DNA from: an uncultured Marinobacter sp.
GTDB taxonomy: Bacteria > Pseudomonadota > Gammaproteobacteria > Pseudomonadales > Oleiphilaceae
DNA: 64,000 bases
Direction: 5' to 3'
NCBI RefSeq assembly: GCF_946886895.1
Contig: NZ_CAMPJO010000003.1
Location: forward strand, 186,001 to 250,000
The notes under the pieces are model-generated. The model was not told where the DNA came from. It did no database searches and worked only from the letters and a program-made list of their open reading frames with translations. The position numbers and the translations under genes are program-made. This document shows, in pieces, positions 12,886-19,911 of this stretch. Position 1 is the stretch's first letter; every line of letters starts with the position of its first letter.

Positions 12886-13752
12886 ATGAGCTATCAGTCT
12901 GTTTTTCATCCGGCGCTGTTCAAGAACCAGGTTGTTATTGTAACCGGCGGCGGTTCCGGCATCGGCCGGTGTACCGCCCACGAACTCGCGTCTCTCGGAG
13001 CCCGTGTCGCCCTGGTGGGACGAAAGGCCGAGAAAGTCGAATCAGTCAAAGCCGAGATCACGGAAGACGGCGGTATTGCTTCCGCCCATGTCTGTGATAT
13101 CCGGGAAGAAGAATCGGTAAAAGCCACCGTGAAGGCGATTATTGCCGAGCATGGCGGGCTCAACGGGCTGGTGAACAATGCCGGCGGGCAGTTTCAGGCA
13201 CCGTTGACCGGGATTAACCAGAAAGGCTGGGAGACGGTGGTTCGCACCAATCTCACCGGTGGTTTTCTGATGGCGCGGGAGGCCTATACCCAGGCTCTGT
13301 CCAAAACCGGCGGGGCCATCGTGAATATTGTTGCGGATATGTGGGGCGGCATGCCCGGCATGGGCCATTCCGGCGCGGCCCGGGCGGGGATGGTGAACTT
13401 TACCCAGACCGCAGCGGTTGAATGGGGCGCCTCTGGCGTTCGGGTGAACGCGGTGGCACCGGGCTGGATTGCCTCCAGCGGCATGGATAACTATCCCGAA
13501 CACATGGGGCAGTGGATTCGCAGCCTTGGTGACAGTGTGCCCATCAAGCGACTGGGCACCGAGTCTGAAGTCAGTGCCGCCATCTGCTTTTTGCTCAGCC
13601 CGGCGGCGGCCTTCATCAGTGGCGACTGCCTGCGAATTGACGGTGCGGCGTCACAGGGTGGACGGGTCTGGCCGCTGCCCAAGGCCAGCAACAACAAACC
13701 CTGGAATGGCTTTCACCGCGCGACCACTCCAAAAGTGCTGAGCGACGACTGA
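12886..13752 (+). CDS. atuB: Short-chain dehydrogenase/reductase AtuB
   Basis: A 288-residue SDR from the ATG at 12886; an upstream in-frame ATG at 12802 lies inside the repeat and was rejected. The cofactor motif TGGGSGIG is at 20-27 and NNAG at 97-100. The usual YxxxK catalytic pair is absent. The equivalent segment is HSGAARAG (161-168), with Ser for Tyr and Arg for Lys. That pattern is closer to 2,4-dienoyl-CoA reductases, which also lack the Tyr. AtuB-type proteins sit in terpene clusters and are thought to act on alcohol/aldehyde or acyl-CoA intermediates. The stop is 10 bases before atuC. Confidence 0.85.
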   Translation: MSYQSVFHPALFKNQVVIVTGGGSGIGRCTAHELASLGARVALVGRKAEKVESVKAEITEDGGIASAHVCDIREEESVKATVKAIIAEHGGLNGLVNNAGGQFQAPLTGINQKGWETVVRTNLTGGFLMAREAYTQALSKTGGAIVNIVADMWGGMPGMGHSGAARAGMVNFTQTAAVEWGASGVRVNAVAPGWIASSGMDNYPEHMGQWIRSLGDSVPIKRLGTESEVSAAICFLLSPAAAFISGDCLRIDGAASQGGRVWPLPKASNNKPWNGFHRATTPKVLSDD

Positions 13753-13762
13753 GGAGCAGACG

Positions 13763-15379
13763 ATGCAGGTACTCGAGTCCACTGTCAGCCCCCGGTCTGA
13801 CGGCTTCCGCGCCAATGCGGATACCATGGCAGCGCACATCAGCGCCTTTCGGGAGGTGGAGCAGAAGGTTCTGGATCTGGCGGAAGCCGCCCGGGACAAG
13901 TTCACCAAACGGGGCAAGCTGCTCCCCCGGGACCGCATCAACCGGTTGCTGGACCGCGGCACGCCCTTCCTGGAGCTGTGTTCCCTGGCGGGCTACATGA
14001 TGCACGATGACAAAGACGGCAGTATGGCCGGCGGCGGAATCATTGCCGGTATTGGCTACGTCAGTGGCACCCGATGCCTGGTGGTCGCCAGCAACAGCGC
14101 CATCAAGGGCGGCACGATTACCCCGGCCGGCCTGGACAAGACGCTCCGGCTGCAACAGATCGCCATGGAGAACAAACTGCCGGTGGTGTCCCTGTCCGAG
14201 AGTGGCGGCGCCAACCTGAACTACGCAACCGACATTTTCGTGCTCGGTGCCCGGGGCTTCGCCAACCAGGCAAGAATGTCCGCCGCGGGTATTCCCCAGG
14301 TGACGGTGGTGCACGGCAACGCCACCGCCGGCGGCGCCTATCAGCCAGGCCTGTCCGATTACGTCATCGCAGTGCGCAAGCAGGCCAAGATGTTCCTGGC
14401 CGGTCCGCCATTACTGAAAGCGGCCACCGGTGAAGTCGCCACAGACGAAGAACTCGGCGGCGCGGAGATGCACGCCACGGTAGCCGGCACCGCCGAGTAC
14501 CTGGCTGAAGACGATGCCGACGGCATCCGCCAGGCCAGAAACATCCTGGAAGCCCTGCCCTGGAACGAGCAACTCCCTCCTCAACGGGAACTGTCCTGGG
14601 ACGAACCGCTCTACCCGGCCGAGGAACTGCTGGGTGTTATCCCGGCGGATTCGAAGAAGCCTTACGACGTCCGGGAAATCCTGGCCCGCATCGCCGACGG
14701 TTCGAAGTTCATGGATTTCAAAAACGAGTTCGACAACCAGACCGTCTGCGGCACCCTCCGTATCGAAGGCCACTCCGTTGGCATCATCGGCAACAACGGC
14801 CCGATTACCCCGGCAGGGTCCGCCAAGGCCGCGCAGTTTATCCAGCTCTGCGACCAGGCGGGCACGCCGTTGTTGTTCCTGCACAACACCACCGGCTTTA
14901 TGGTGGGCACCCATTCTGAGCAGAACGGCATCATCAAACACGGTTCCAAAATGATCCAGGCGGTAGCCAATTGCCGGGTGCCAAAAATCGCCATTGTGAT
15001 CGGCGGTTCCTATGGCGCCGGTAACTACGCCATGTGCGGGCGCGGTCTGGACCCGAGGTTTATCTTTGCCTGGCCGAACAGCCGCACGGCAGTCATGGGC
15101 CCGGCCCAGGCGGGCAAGGTGATGCGCATCGTGGCGGAGGATAAGCAACGCCGGGGTGGCATGGAGCCGGATCCGAAGACACTGGATTTTCTGGAACAGG
15201 CGACGGCGAAGAAACTGGAGGAAGGCTCAACTGCCTTGTTTGGCACAGCGCGATTGTGGGATGACGGGTTGATTGATCCCAGGGATACCCGGCGGGTTTT
15301 GGCTTTGGTTCTTGATGTTTGCCGGGAAGCCGAGGCTCGGCCGTTGCGGCCTAATACCTTTGGGGTGGCCCGCCTCTGA
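13763..15379 (+). CDS. atuC: Geranyl-CoA carboxylase beta (carboxyltransferase) subunit
   Basis: A 538-residue biotin-dependent acyl-CoA carboxyltransferase that transfers CO2 from carboxybiotin to the gamma-methyl of cis-geranyl-CoA, with AtuF as partner. Two crotonase-like halves are visible. The N-terminal half has LSESGGANLNYATDIF and GNATAGGAYQPGLSDY. The C-terminal half has NNGPITPAGSAKAAQFIQLC, LHNTTGFMVGT and GGSYGAGNYAMCGRGLDPRF. Sequence alone does not separate it from methylcrotonyl-CoA carboxylase (LiuB), which has the same fold and length. Context with atuA and atuR makes the geranyl assignment preferable. Confidence 0.87.
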   Translation: MQVLESTVSPRSDGFRANADTMAAHISAFREVEQKVLDLAEAARDKFTKRGKLLPRDRINRLLDRGTPFLELCSLAGYMMHDDKDGSMAGGGIIAGIGYVSGTRCLVVASNSAIKGGTITPAGLDKTLRLQQIAMENKLPVVSLSESGGANLNYATDIFVLGARGFANQARMSAAGIPQVTVVHGNATAGGAYQPGLSDYVIAVRKQAKMFLAGPPLLKAATGEVATDEELGGAEMHATVAGTAEYLAEDDADGIRQARNILEALPWNEQLPPQRELSWDEPLYPAEELLGVIPADSKKPYDVREILARIADGSKFMDFKNEFDNQTVCGTLRIEGHSVGIIGNNGPITPAGSAKAAQFIQLCDQAGTPLLFLHNTTGFMVGTHSEQNGIIKHGSKMIQAVANCRVPKIAIVIGGSYGAGNYAMCGRGLDPRFIFAWPNSRTAVMGPAQAGKVMRIVAEDKQRRGGMEPDPKTLDFLEQATAKKLEEGSTALFGTARLWDDGLIDPRDTRRVLALVLDVCREAEARPLRPNTFGVARL

Positions 15380-15447
15380 GCCTTCGGCTAATCCGACCTA
15401 CAGAGACAACAAAACTGCTAGCAGGCAGCAACACATTTGCAGACATT

Positions 15448-15559
15448 GGCGTGTGTTCGGGACGGGTTTCAGAAAATGTAGAGGGCCAAGGATGGCCCGA
15501 AACAAGCGCACAGGGATGTGCTTGTAGCGGTTTTCTGAAACCCGTCCCGAACATACGCC
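15448..15559 (+). repeat. Structured intergenic repeat, copy 2 (29-bp arms, one mismatch)
   Basis: Lies between atuC and atuD. The arms 15448-15476 and 15531-15559 pair over 29 nt with one mismatch. The 54-nt core at 15477-15530 forms a GGGCCA/TGGCCC hairpin with an AGGA loop (15483-15498). A second 9-bp hairpin (about 15502-15525) has a CAGGGA loop. The ACAGGGATGT in it equals the core of the CsrA/RsmA consensus. The core matches the repeat at 17800-17853 closely. Confidence 0.9.
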
Positions 15560-15627
15560 GCCCAAACTAAAGAACGTGCACCAAAACAACGAAAGCACGA
15601 ACTCTCTACCAGCAGGAGAACAAGAAC

Positions 15628-16788
15628 GTGAAATTCACCGCCGAACACGAAGCCCTTCGAAAAACCGTCCGCGATTTCGTCGAGAAGGAGATTAACCCCC
15701 ATTGCGACGAATGGGAGGCTGCCGGGGAGTTTCCGATTCATGCGCTGTTCAAGAAACTTGGCAACCTCGGTCTTCTCGGCATCCAGAAGCCGGAAGAGTA
15801 TGGCGGGATGGGGCTGGATTACAGCTATAACCTGGTGGCAGCGGAAGAGCTGGGCATGGCCCTTTGTGGGGGCGTGCCTCTGGCCATCGGGGTGCAAACG
15901 GACATGTGCACGCCGGCCATCTCACGGTTTGGTTCCGATGAACTGAAGCGCACCTTCCTGGCTCCGGCTATTGCCGGCGACATGGTCGGGTGTATCGGGG
16001 TGAGCGAAGTGGGTGCCGGTTCCGATGTCGCGGGAATGAAAACCTCGGCCAGGAAAGACGGCGACGACTACATCATCAACGGCTCCAAGATGTGGATTAC
16101 CAACAGCCCGAGTTCGGATTTCATCTGCCTGCTGGCCAATACATCAGACGACAAGCCCCACAAGAATAAATCCCTGATTGTGGTGCCCACCAAAACGCCG
16201 GGCATTTCCTTCAGCCCGCACCTGAATAAGCTGGGGATGCGCTCCTCGGAAACCGCCCAGATTTTCTTCGACGACGTGCGCGTGCCCCAGCGTTACCGCA
16301 TTGGCGCCGAAGGCACCGGCTTCATGATGCAGATGCTGCAGTTCCAGGAAGAGCGGCTCTGGGGCGCCGCCAACGTAATCAAGGCGCTGGAAAACTGCAT
16401 CACCAAGACCATCGAATACTGCCGAGAACGCAAGACCTTTGGCCAGCCGCTGATCGACAACCAGGTCATCCATTTCCGCCTGGCCGAACTGCAAACCGAA
16501 GTGGAAGCCCTGCGTGCGCTGACCTACCAGGCCTGTGAACTGCACGTTGACGGCAAGGATGTGACTCGCCTCGCCTCCATGGCCAAGCTCAAGGCCGGGC
16601 GCCTGGGGCGCGAGGTGACAGACAGCTGCCTGCAGTACTGGGGCGGTAACGGTTACATGTGGGACAACCCGATTTCCCGTGCGCACCGGGATGTCCGGCT
16701 GGTGTCCATTGGTGGTGGCGCCGACGAAATCATGCTCGGGATTATCTGCAAGATGATGGGGACCTTGCCGGGCAAACGGAAAGACTGA
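15628..16788 (+). CDS. atuD: Citronellyl-CoA dehydrogenase (acyl-CoA dehydrogenase family)
   Basis: A 386-residue FAD-dependent acyl-CoA dehydrogenase, expected to introduce the 2,3 double bond of citronellyl-CoA to give geranyl-CoA. The start is GTG at 15628, with AGGAGA eight bases upstream. Family motifs include GVSEVGAGSDVAGMKTSA (FAD and substrate contact region), MWITNS and a C-terminal QYWGGNGYMWDNPISRAHRDVR stretch that normally includes FAD and active-site contacts. The length is normal for the family. It lies between two structured repeats. A general branched-chain acyl-CoA dehydrogenase is the alternative, but context favours AtuD. Confidence 0.87.
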   Translation: MKFTAEHEALRKTVRDFVEKEINPHCDEWEAAGEFPIHALFKKLGNLGLLGIQKPEEYGGMGLDYSYNLVAAEELGMALCGGVPLAIGVQTDMCTPAISRFGSDELKRTFLAPAIAGDMVGCIGVSEVGAGSDVAGMKTSARKDGDDYIINGSKMWITNSPSSDFICLLANTSDDKPHKNKSLIVVPTKTPGISFSPHLNKLGMRSSETAQIFFDDVRVPQRYRIGAEGTGFMMQMLQFQEERLWGAANVIKALENCITKTIEYCRERKTFGQPLIDNQVIHFRLAELQTEVEALRALTYQACELHVDGKDVTRLASMAKLKAGRLGREVTDSCLQYWGGNGYMWDNPISRAHRDVRLVSIGGGADEIMLGIICKMMGTLPGKRKD

Positions 16789-16799
16789 CAACGGTGCAA

Positions 16800-16915
16800 G
16801 ACCTGCGGCCCGGCAGCACTGCCCAGGACACGCCCGCGAGTACGTCCCTGTAGGGCTCGGTTCGGGCCATCCATGGCCCTCAACGGTCCTGGGCAGTGCT
16901 GCCGGGCCGCAGGTC
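16800..16915 (-). repeat. Structured intergenic repeat, copy 3 (perfect 30-bp arms)
   Basis: Lies between atuD and atuE. The arms 16801-16829 and 16886-16914 are perfect 29-nt complements, extended by a G-C pair at 16800/16915. Read on the minus strand, the 56-nt core has a GGGCCA/TGGCCC hairpin with a TGGA loop. A second hairpin is GAG-bulge-TAC/GTA-CTC with an AGGGAC loop. Apart from a few bases next to the core, the arm sequence is unlike that of the other copies. It starts 11 bases after the atuD stop and ends 25 bases before the atuE start. Confidence 0.9.
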
Positions 16916-16940
16916 CCAGAACTTTTACGTGGAGTCAGTT

Positions 16941-17759
16941 ATGGACCAACTATCACACTGCGAAACAGTGCTTATCGAAAAACAGGGGCCGACTCTGTTC
17001 ATCACCATCAACCGGCCAGACGTCCGCAACGCCATGAGCCTGCAAATGGTGGCCGAGCTTTCTGCGGTGTTTGCCCAGATCGAAGACGACCTGCACATCC
17101 GCGCCGTCGTGATCCGGGGCGCCGGGGGGCATTTCTGTGCCGGTGGCGATATCAAAGACATGGCCGGTGCCCGAAGCCAGCAGGCCGCCGAAGGCGAGGA
17201 CGACCCGTTCTACCGGTTGAACAGAGCCTTCGGCCAGATGATCCAACAGGTCAACGAATCCTCAAAAGTGGTCATCGCGGTTACCGAAGGCGCCGTCATG
17301 GGCGGTGGATTCGGCCTGGCCTGTGTATCTGACGTGGCCATCGCCGGGCCAACGGCGAAATTCGGCATGCCGGAAACCTCCCTCGGCGTGATTCCTGCCC
17401 AGATTGCGCCGTTTGTGGTTGAGCGAATCGGCCTCACACAGGCCCGGCGGCTGGCCCTGCTGGGTTTGAGAATCGATGCGAACGAGGCATGCAGTCTTGG
17501 AATCGTCCATCAGGCGGCGTCTTCGGATGACGAACTGGAAGATATGCTGGCCAACGCTTTGGACCGTGTTCGCCGGTGCGCTCCGGTAGCTACTGCTGAA
17601 ACCAAGGCGCTGCTTCATCGGGTGGGCCATGAACCCATGAGCGGTCTACTCGACAGCGCTGCAGGAAAGTTTGCTGACGCCATCCGTGGAAGCGAAGGAA
17701 CCGAGGGCACCATGGCTTTCATGCAAAAGCGGTCGCCGGCCTGGGCAGGCGATTCCTGA
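16941..17759 (+). CDS. atuE: Isohexenyl-glutaconyl-CoA hydratase (crotonase family)
   Basis: A 272-residue crotonase-fold protein from the ATG at 16941. In the Atu pathway this enzyme hydrates isohexenyl-glutaconyl-CoA, the product of geranyl-CoA carboxylase. Visible family features are the oxyanion-hole segments HFCAGGDIKDM (about 69-79) and GAVMGGGFGLACVSDVAIA, followed by AKFGMPETSLGVIPAQIAPFV, where the catalytic Glu region of enoyl-CoA hydratases lies. The length is normal. It could equally be a methylglutaconyl-CoA hydratase (LiuC type) on sequence alone. Its place between atuD and atuF decides the call. Confidence 0.87.
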   Translation: MDQLSHCETVLIEKQGPTLFITINRPDVRNAMSLQMVAELSAVFAQIEDDLHIRAVVIRGAGGHFCAGGDIKDMAGARSQQAAEGEDDPFYRLNRAFGQMIQQVNESSKVVIAVTEGAVMGGGFGLACVSDVAIAGPTAKFGMPETSLGVIPAQIAPFVVERIGLTQARRLALLGLRIDANEACSLGIVHQAASSDDELEDMLANALDRVRRCAPVATAETKALLHRVGHEPMSGLLDSAAGKFADAIRGSEGTEGTMAFMQKRSPAWAGDS

Positions 17760-17787
17760 TGATTGCGGAGCGCGGGAGGTTGGATGT

Positions 17788-17865
17788 GCCTCCAGAAAAT
17801 GTTGGAGGCCATGAATGGCCGGAAACAAGCGCACATGGACGTGCTCGTAGCGGTTTTCTGGAAGC
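17788..17865 (+). repeat. Structured intergenic repeat, copy 4 (degenerate arms)
   Basis: Lies between atuE and atuF. The 54-nt core (17800-17853) is closely similar to that at 15477-15530, with a GGCCA/TGGCC hairpin (TGAA loop) and a GCAC/GTGC hairpin (ATGGAC loop). Only about 12 bp of outer stem remain (GCCTCCAGAAAA against TTTTCTGGAAGC, one mismatch). This copy looks like a decayed or shortened member of the family. Confidence 0.8.
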
Positions 17866-17913
17866 CAGACGGCTCCCGGCCTTGCGGCGAACTCCATAGG
17901 GGAAAACAAGACC

Positions 17914-19911
17914 ATGCTAAAAAAACTGTTAATAGCCAACCGCGGCGAAATCGCCGTTCGGGTCATCCGCACCGCAAAAGCTCTGGGTTACCGCACCGTG
18001 GCCGTCTACTCCGAGGCCGACGCCAACGCCCTGCATGTGGAACTCGCCGACGAAGCCGTCTGCATAGGCCCGGCCCAGGTATCCGCCTCCTACCTGAACA
18101 GCGACGCCATTCTCGAGGCCGCCCGCAAGACCGGCGCCGACTGCATCCACCCGGGTTACGGCTTCCTGTCTGAGAATGCCGCCTTCGCCACCGCCTGCCA
18201 AGACGCCGGCCTGGTATTCGTTGGCCCACCGGCGCCCGCCATCGAACTGATGGGCAGCAAACGGCGCTCCAAAATCGCCATGCAGCAAGCCGGCGTGCCC
18301 GTAGTTCCAGGATTTGAAGGTGACAACGCCAGCGACGACGAACTCATTGCCGCCGCCAAAAACATTGGCTACCCCCTGATGATCAAAGCCTCCGCCGGCG
18401 GCGGTGGCCGAGGCATGCGACTGGTCGAGAGCGAATCCGAACTCGCCGACAACATCAAACGGGCACGCTCGGAATCAAAACAGGCCTTTGGCGATGATGA
18501 GCTGATCCTTGAAAAAGCGGTGATCGAGCCCCGCCATGTGGAAATCCAGGTGTTCGCGGACCGCCACGGCAACGCCGTGTACCTGGGCGAGCGGGACTGC
18601 TCCGTTCAGCGCCGGCACCAGAAAGTCGTCGAGGAAGCCCCCTCCCCCTTCGTGACACCGGAACTGCGCAAAGCCATGGGCGAAGCCGCCGTCAAAGCCG
18701 CCCTGGCCTGCAACTACGAAGGCGCCGGCACCGTCGAGTTCCTGGTGGACAAACACCGGAATTTCTATTTCCTGGAAATGAACACCCGCCTGCAGGTGGA
18801 GCACCCGGTCACCGAGTTGATTACTGGCCAAGACCTCGTGGCGTGGCAGCTCACGGTCGCGGAAGGCCGCCCTCTGCCCCTGGCCCAGAGCGACATCCGC
18901 CTGACCGGCCACGCCATTGAAGTGCGGCTTTACGCTGAAGATCCCGCCCACGGCTTCAACCCGCAGACTGGCCTCCTCCATGCCTTTGAACCTGCCGAAG
19001 GAGAAGGCCTCCGGTTTGATACCGGCGTGCGTTCCGGCGATACCATCACGCCCCACTACGACCCCATGCTGGCCAAGGTAATCGCCTGGGGTCATAACCG
19101 CGATGAAGCCCGCCGCCGCCTCATCCGGGCCCTGGAGGATACCGCCATCTTCGGTGTCACCACCAACCGCCACTTCCTGAGCCGGATTATCGCCAACGAC
19201 ACCTTCGGCGCTGGCGAGGCCACCACCGCCTTTCTGCAACAGGCGTTCAGCGACGACCCGTCCCTGCAGCTCCAGACTCCCGATATTCGCCAACTGGCCC
19301 TCGCCGCCTGCGTGCTCGACCATGGCATTTCGGGCCAGAGCGCCTGGAGCAATGCGCCGGCCACCATGACCCCGATCACGCTGGAAACCGGCGACACCAT
19401 CGTTGATTTGCTGGTCACCCGCAGAGGCAACCGGTTGTCCTTCAGCATGGGCGAAACCCGGCATACCCTGACCCTCGAAAGCCAGGGCGATGGCTTGTTA
19501 TGCATTATCGACAACGGCGTTCGTCAGACTTGCCAATATCACCGCCAGGGCGATTCCCTATATTTGCAGGCGTTCGGACGGTCCTGGTCGGTGAGGGACA
19601 TTACCCACCAGCCAACGACGGGGGCCACTGGAGCGGGCAGCGGTCGCATCCAGGCGAGTATGGATGGCGCTATTATCGAGGTACTGGCTGAGCCCGGCGG
19701 CAGCGTTCGCCAGGGCGATACCCTGGTGATTCTGGAAGCCATGAAAATGGAGCATCCGGTGAAAGCCGACCGTGATGGCGTGGTCAGCCAGGTGCACACC
19801 CGCAAGGGGGACCAGGTGAAACGCAGCCAGTTGCTGGTGGAGATCGCCGAGAACCAGACCGCCGGACAGGAACCAACGCAAAACGATAAGCCGGGTAAGG
19901 AACCCTCATGA
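17914..19911 (+). CDS. atuF: Geranyl-CoA carboxylase alpha (biotin carboxylase/carrier) subunit
   Basis: A 665-residue biotin-dependent carboxylase subunit. Residues 1-450 are the ATP-grasp biotin carboxylase, beginning KKLLIANRGEIAVRVIRTAK and containing ASAGGGGRGMRLV (ATP loop) and FLEMNTRLQVEHPVTE. A linker domain follows, then a biotinyl carrier domain with EAMKMEHP, in which Lys611 is the expected biotinylation site. It charges biotin with bicarbonate and ATP and passes CO2 to AtuC. The last 30 residues are a hydrophilic tail beyond the biotin domain. Its 3' end overlaps the next gene by 4 bases, so the synthetase is coupled to it. Confidence 0.9.
   Translation: MLKKLLIANRGEIAVRVIRTAKALGYRTVAVYSEADANALHVELADEAVCIGPAQVSASYLNSDAILEAARKTGADCIHPGYGFLSENAAFATACQDAGLVFVGPPAPAIELMGSKRRSKIAMQQAGVPVVPGFEGDNASDDELIAAAKNIGYPLMIKASAGGGGRGMRLVESESELADNIKRARSESKQAFGDDELILEKAVIEPRHVEIQVFADRHGNAVYLGERDCSVQRRHQKVVEEAPSPFVTPELRKAMGEAAVKAALACNYEGAGTVEFLVDKHRNFYFLEMNTRLQVEHPVTELITGQDLVAWQLTVAEGRPLPLAQSDIRLTGHAIEVRLYAEDPAHGFNPQTGLLHAFEPAEGEGLRFDTGVRSGDTITPHYDPMLAKVIAWGHNRDEARRRLIRALEDTAIFGVTTNRHFLSRIIANDTFGAGEATTAFLQQAFSDDPSLQLQTPDIRQLALAACVLDHGISGQSAWSNAPATMTPITLETGDTIVDLLVTRRGNRLSFSMGETRHTLTLESQGDGLLCIIDNGVRQTCQYHRQGDSLYLQAFGRSWSVRDITHQPTTGATGAGSGRIQASMDGAIIEVLAEPGGSVRQGDTLVILEAMKMEHPVKADRDGVVSQVHTRKGDQVKRSQLLVEIAENQTAGQEPTQNDKPGKEPS

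Noticed and set aside
12748..17865. CRISPR array or simple terminators for the repeats in the atu run
   Set aside because: There are only four copies, each in a separate gap, with no regular spacers, and none has a T-run after its stem; the two-hairpin core is inconsistent with either.
10937..19911. Reading of the cluster as the leucine (liu) pathway
   Set aside because: The carboxylase, dehydrogenase and hydratase genes would fit, but liu clusters have a MerR regulator, and AtuA with a divergent TetR regulator marks the terpene pathway.
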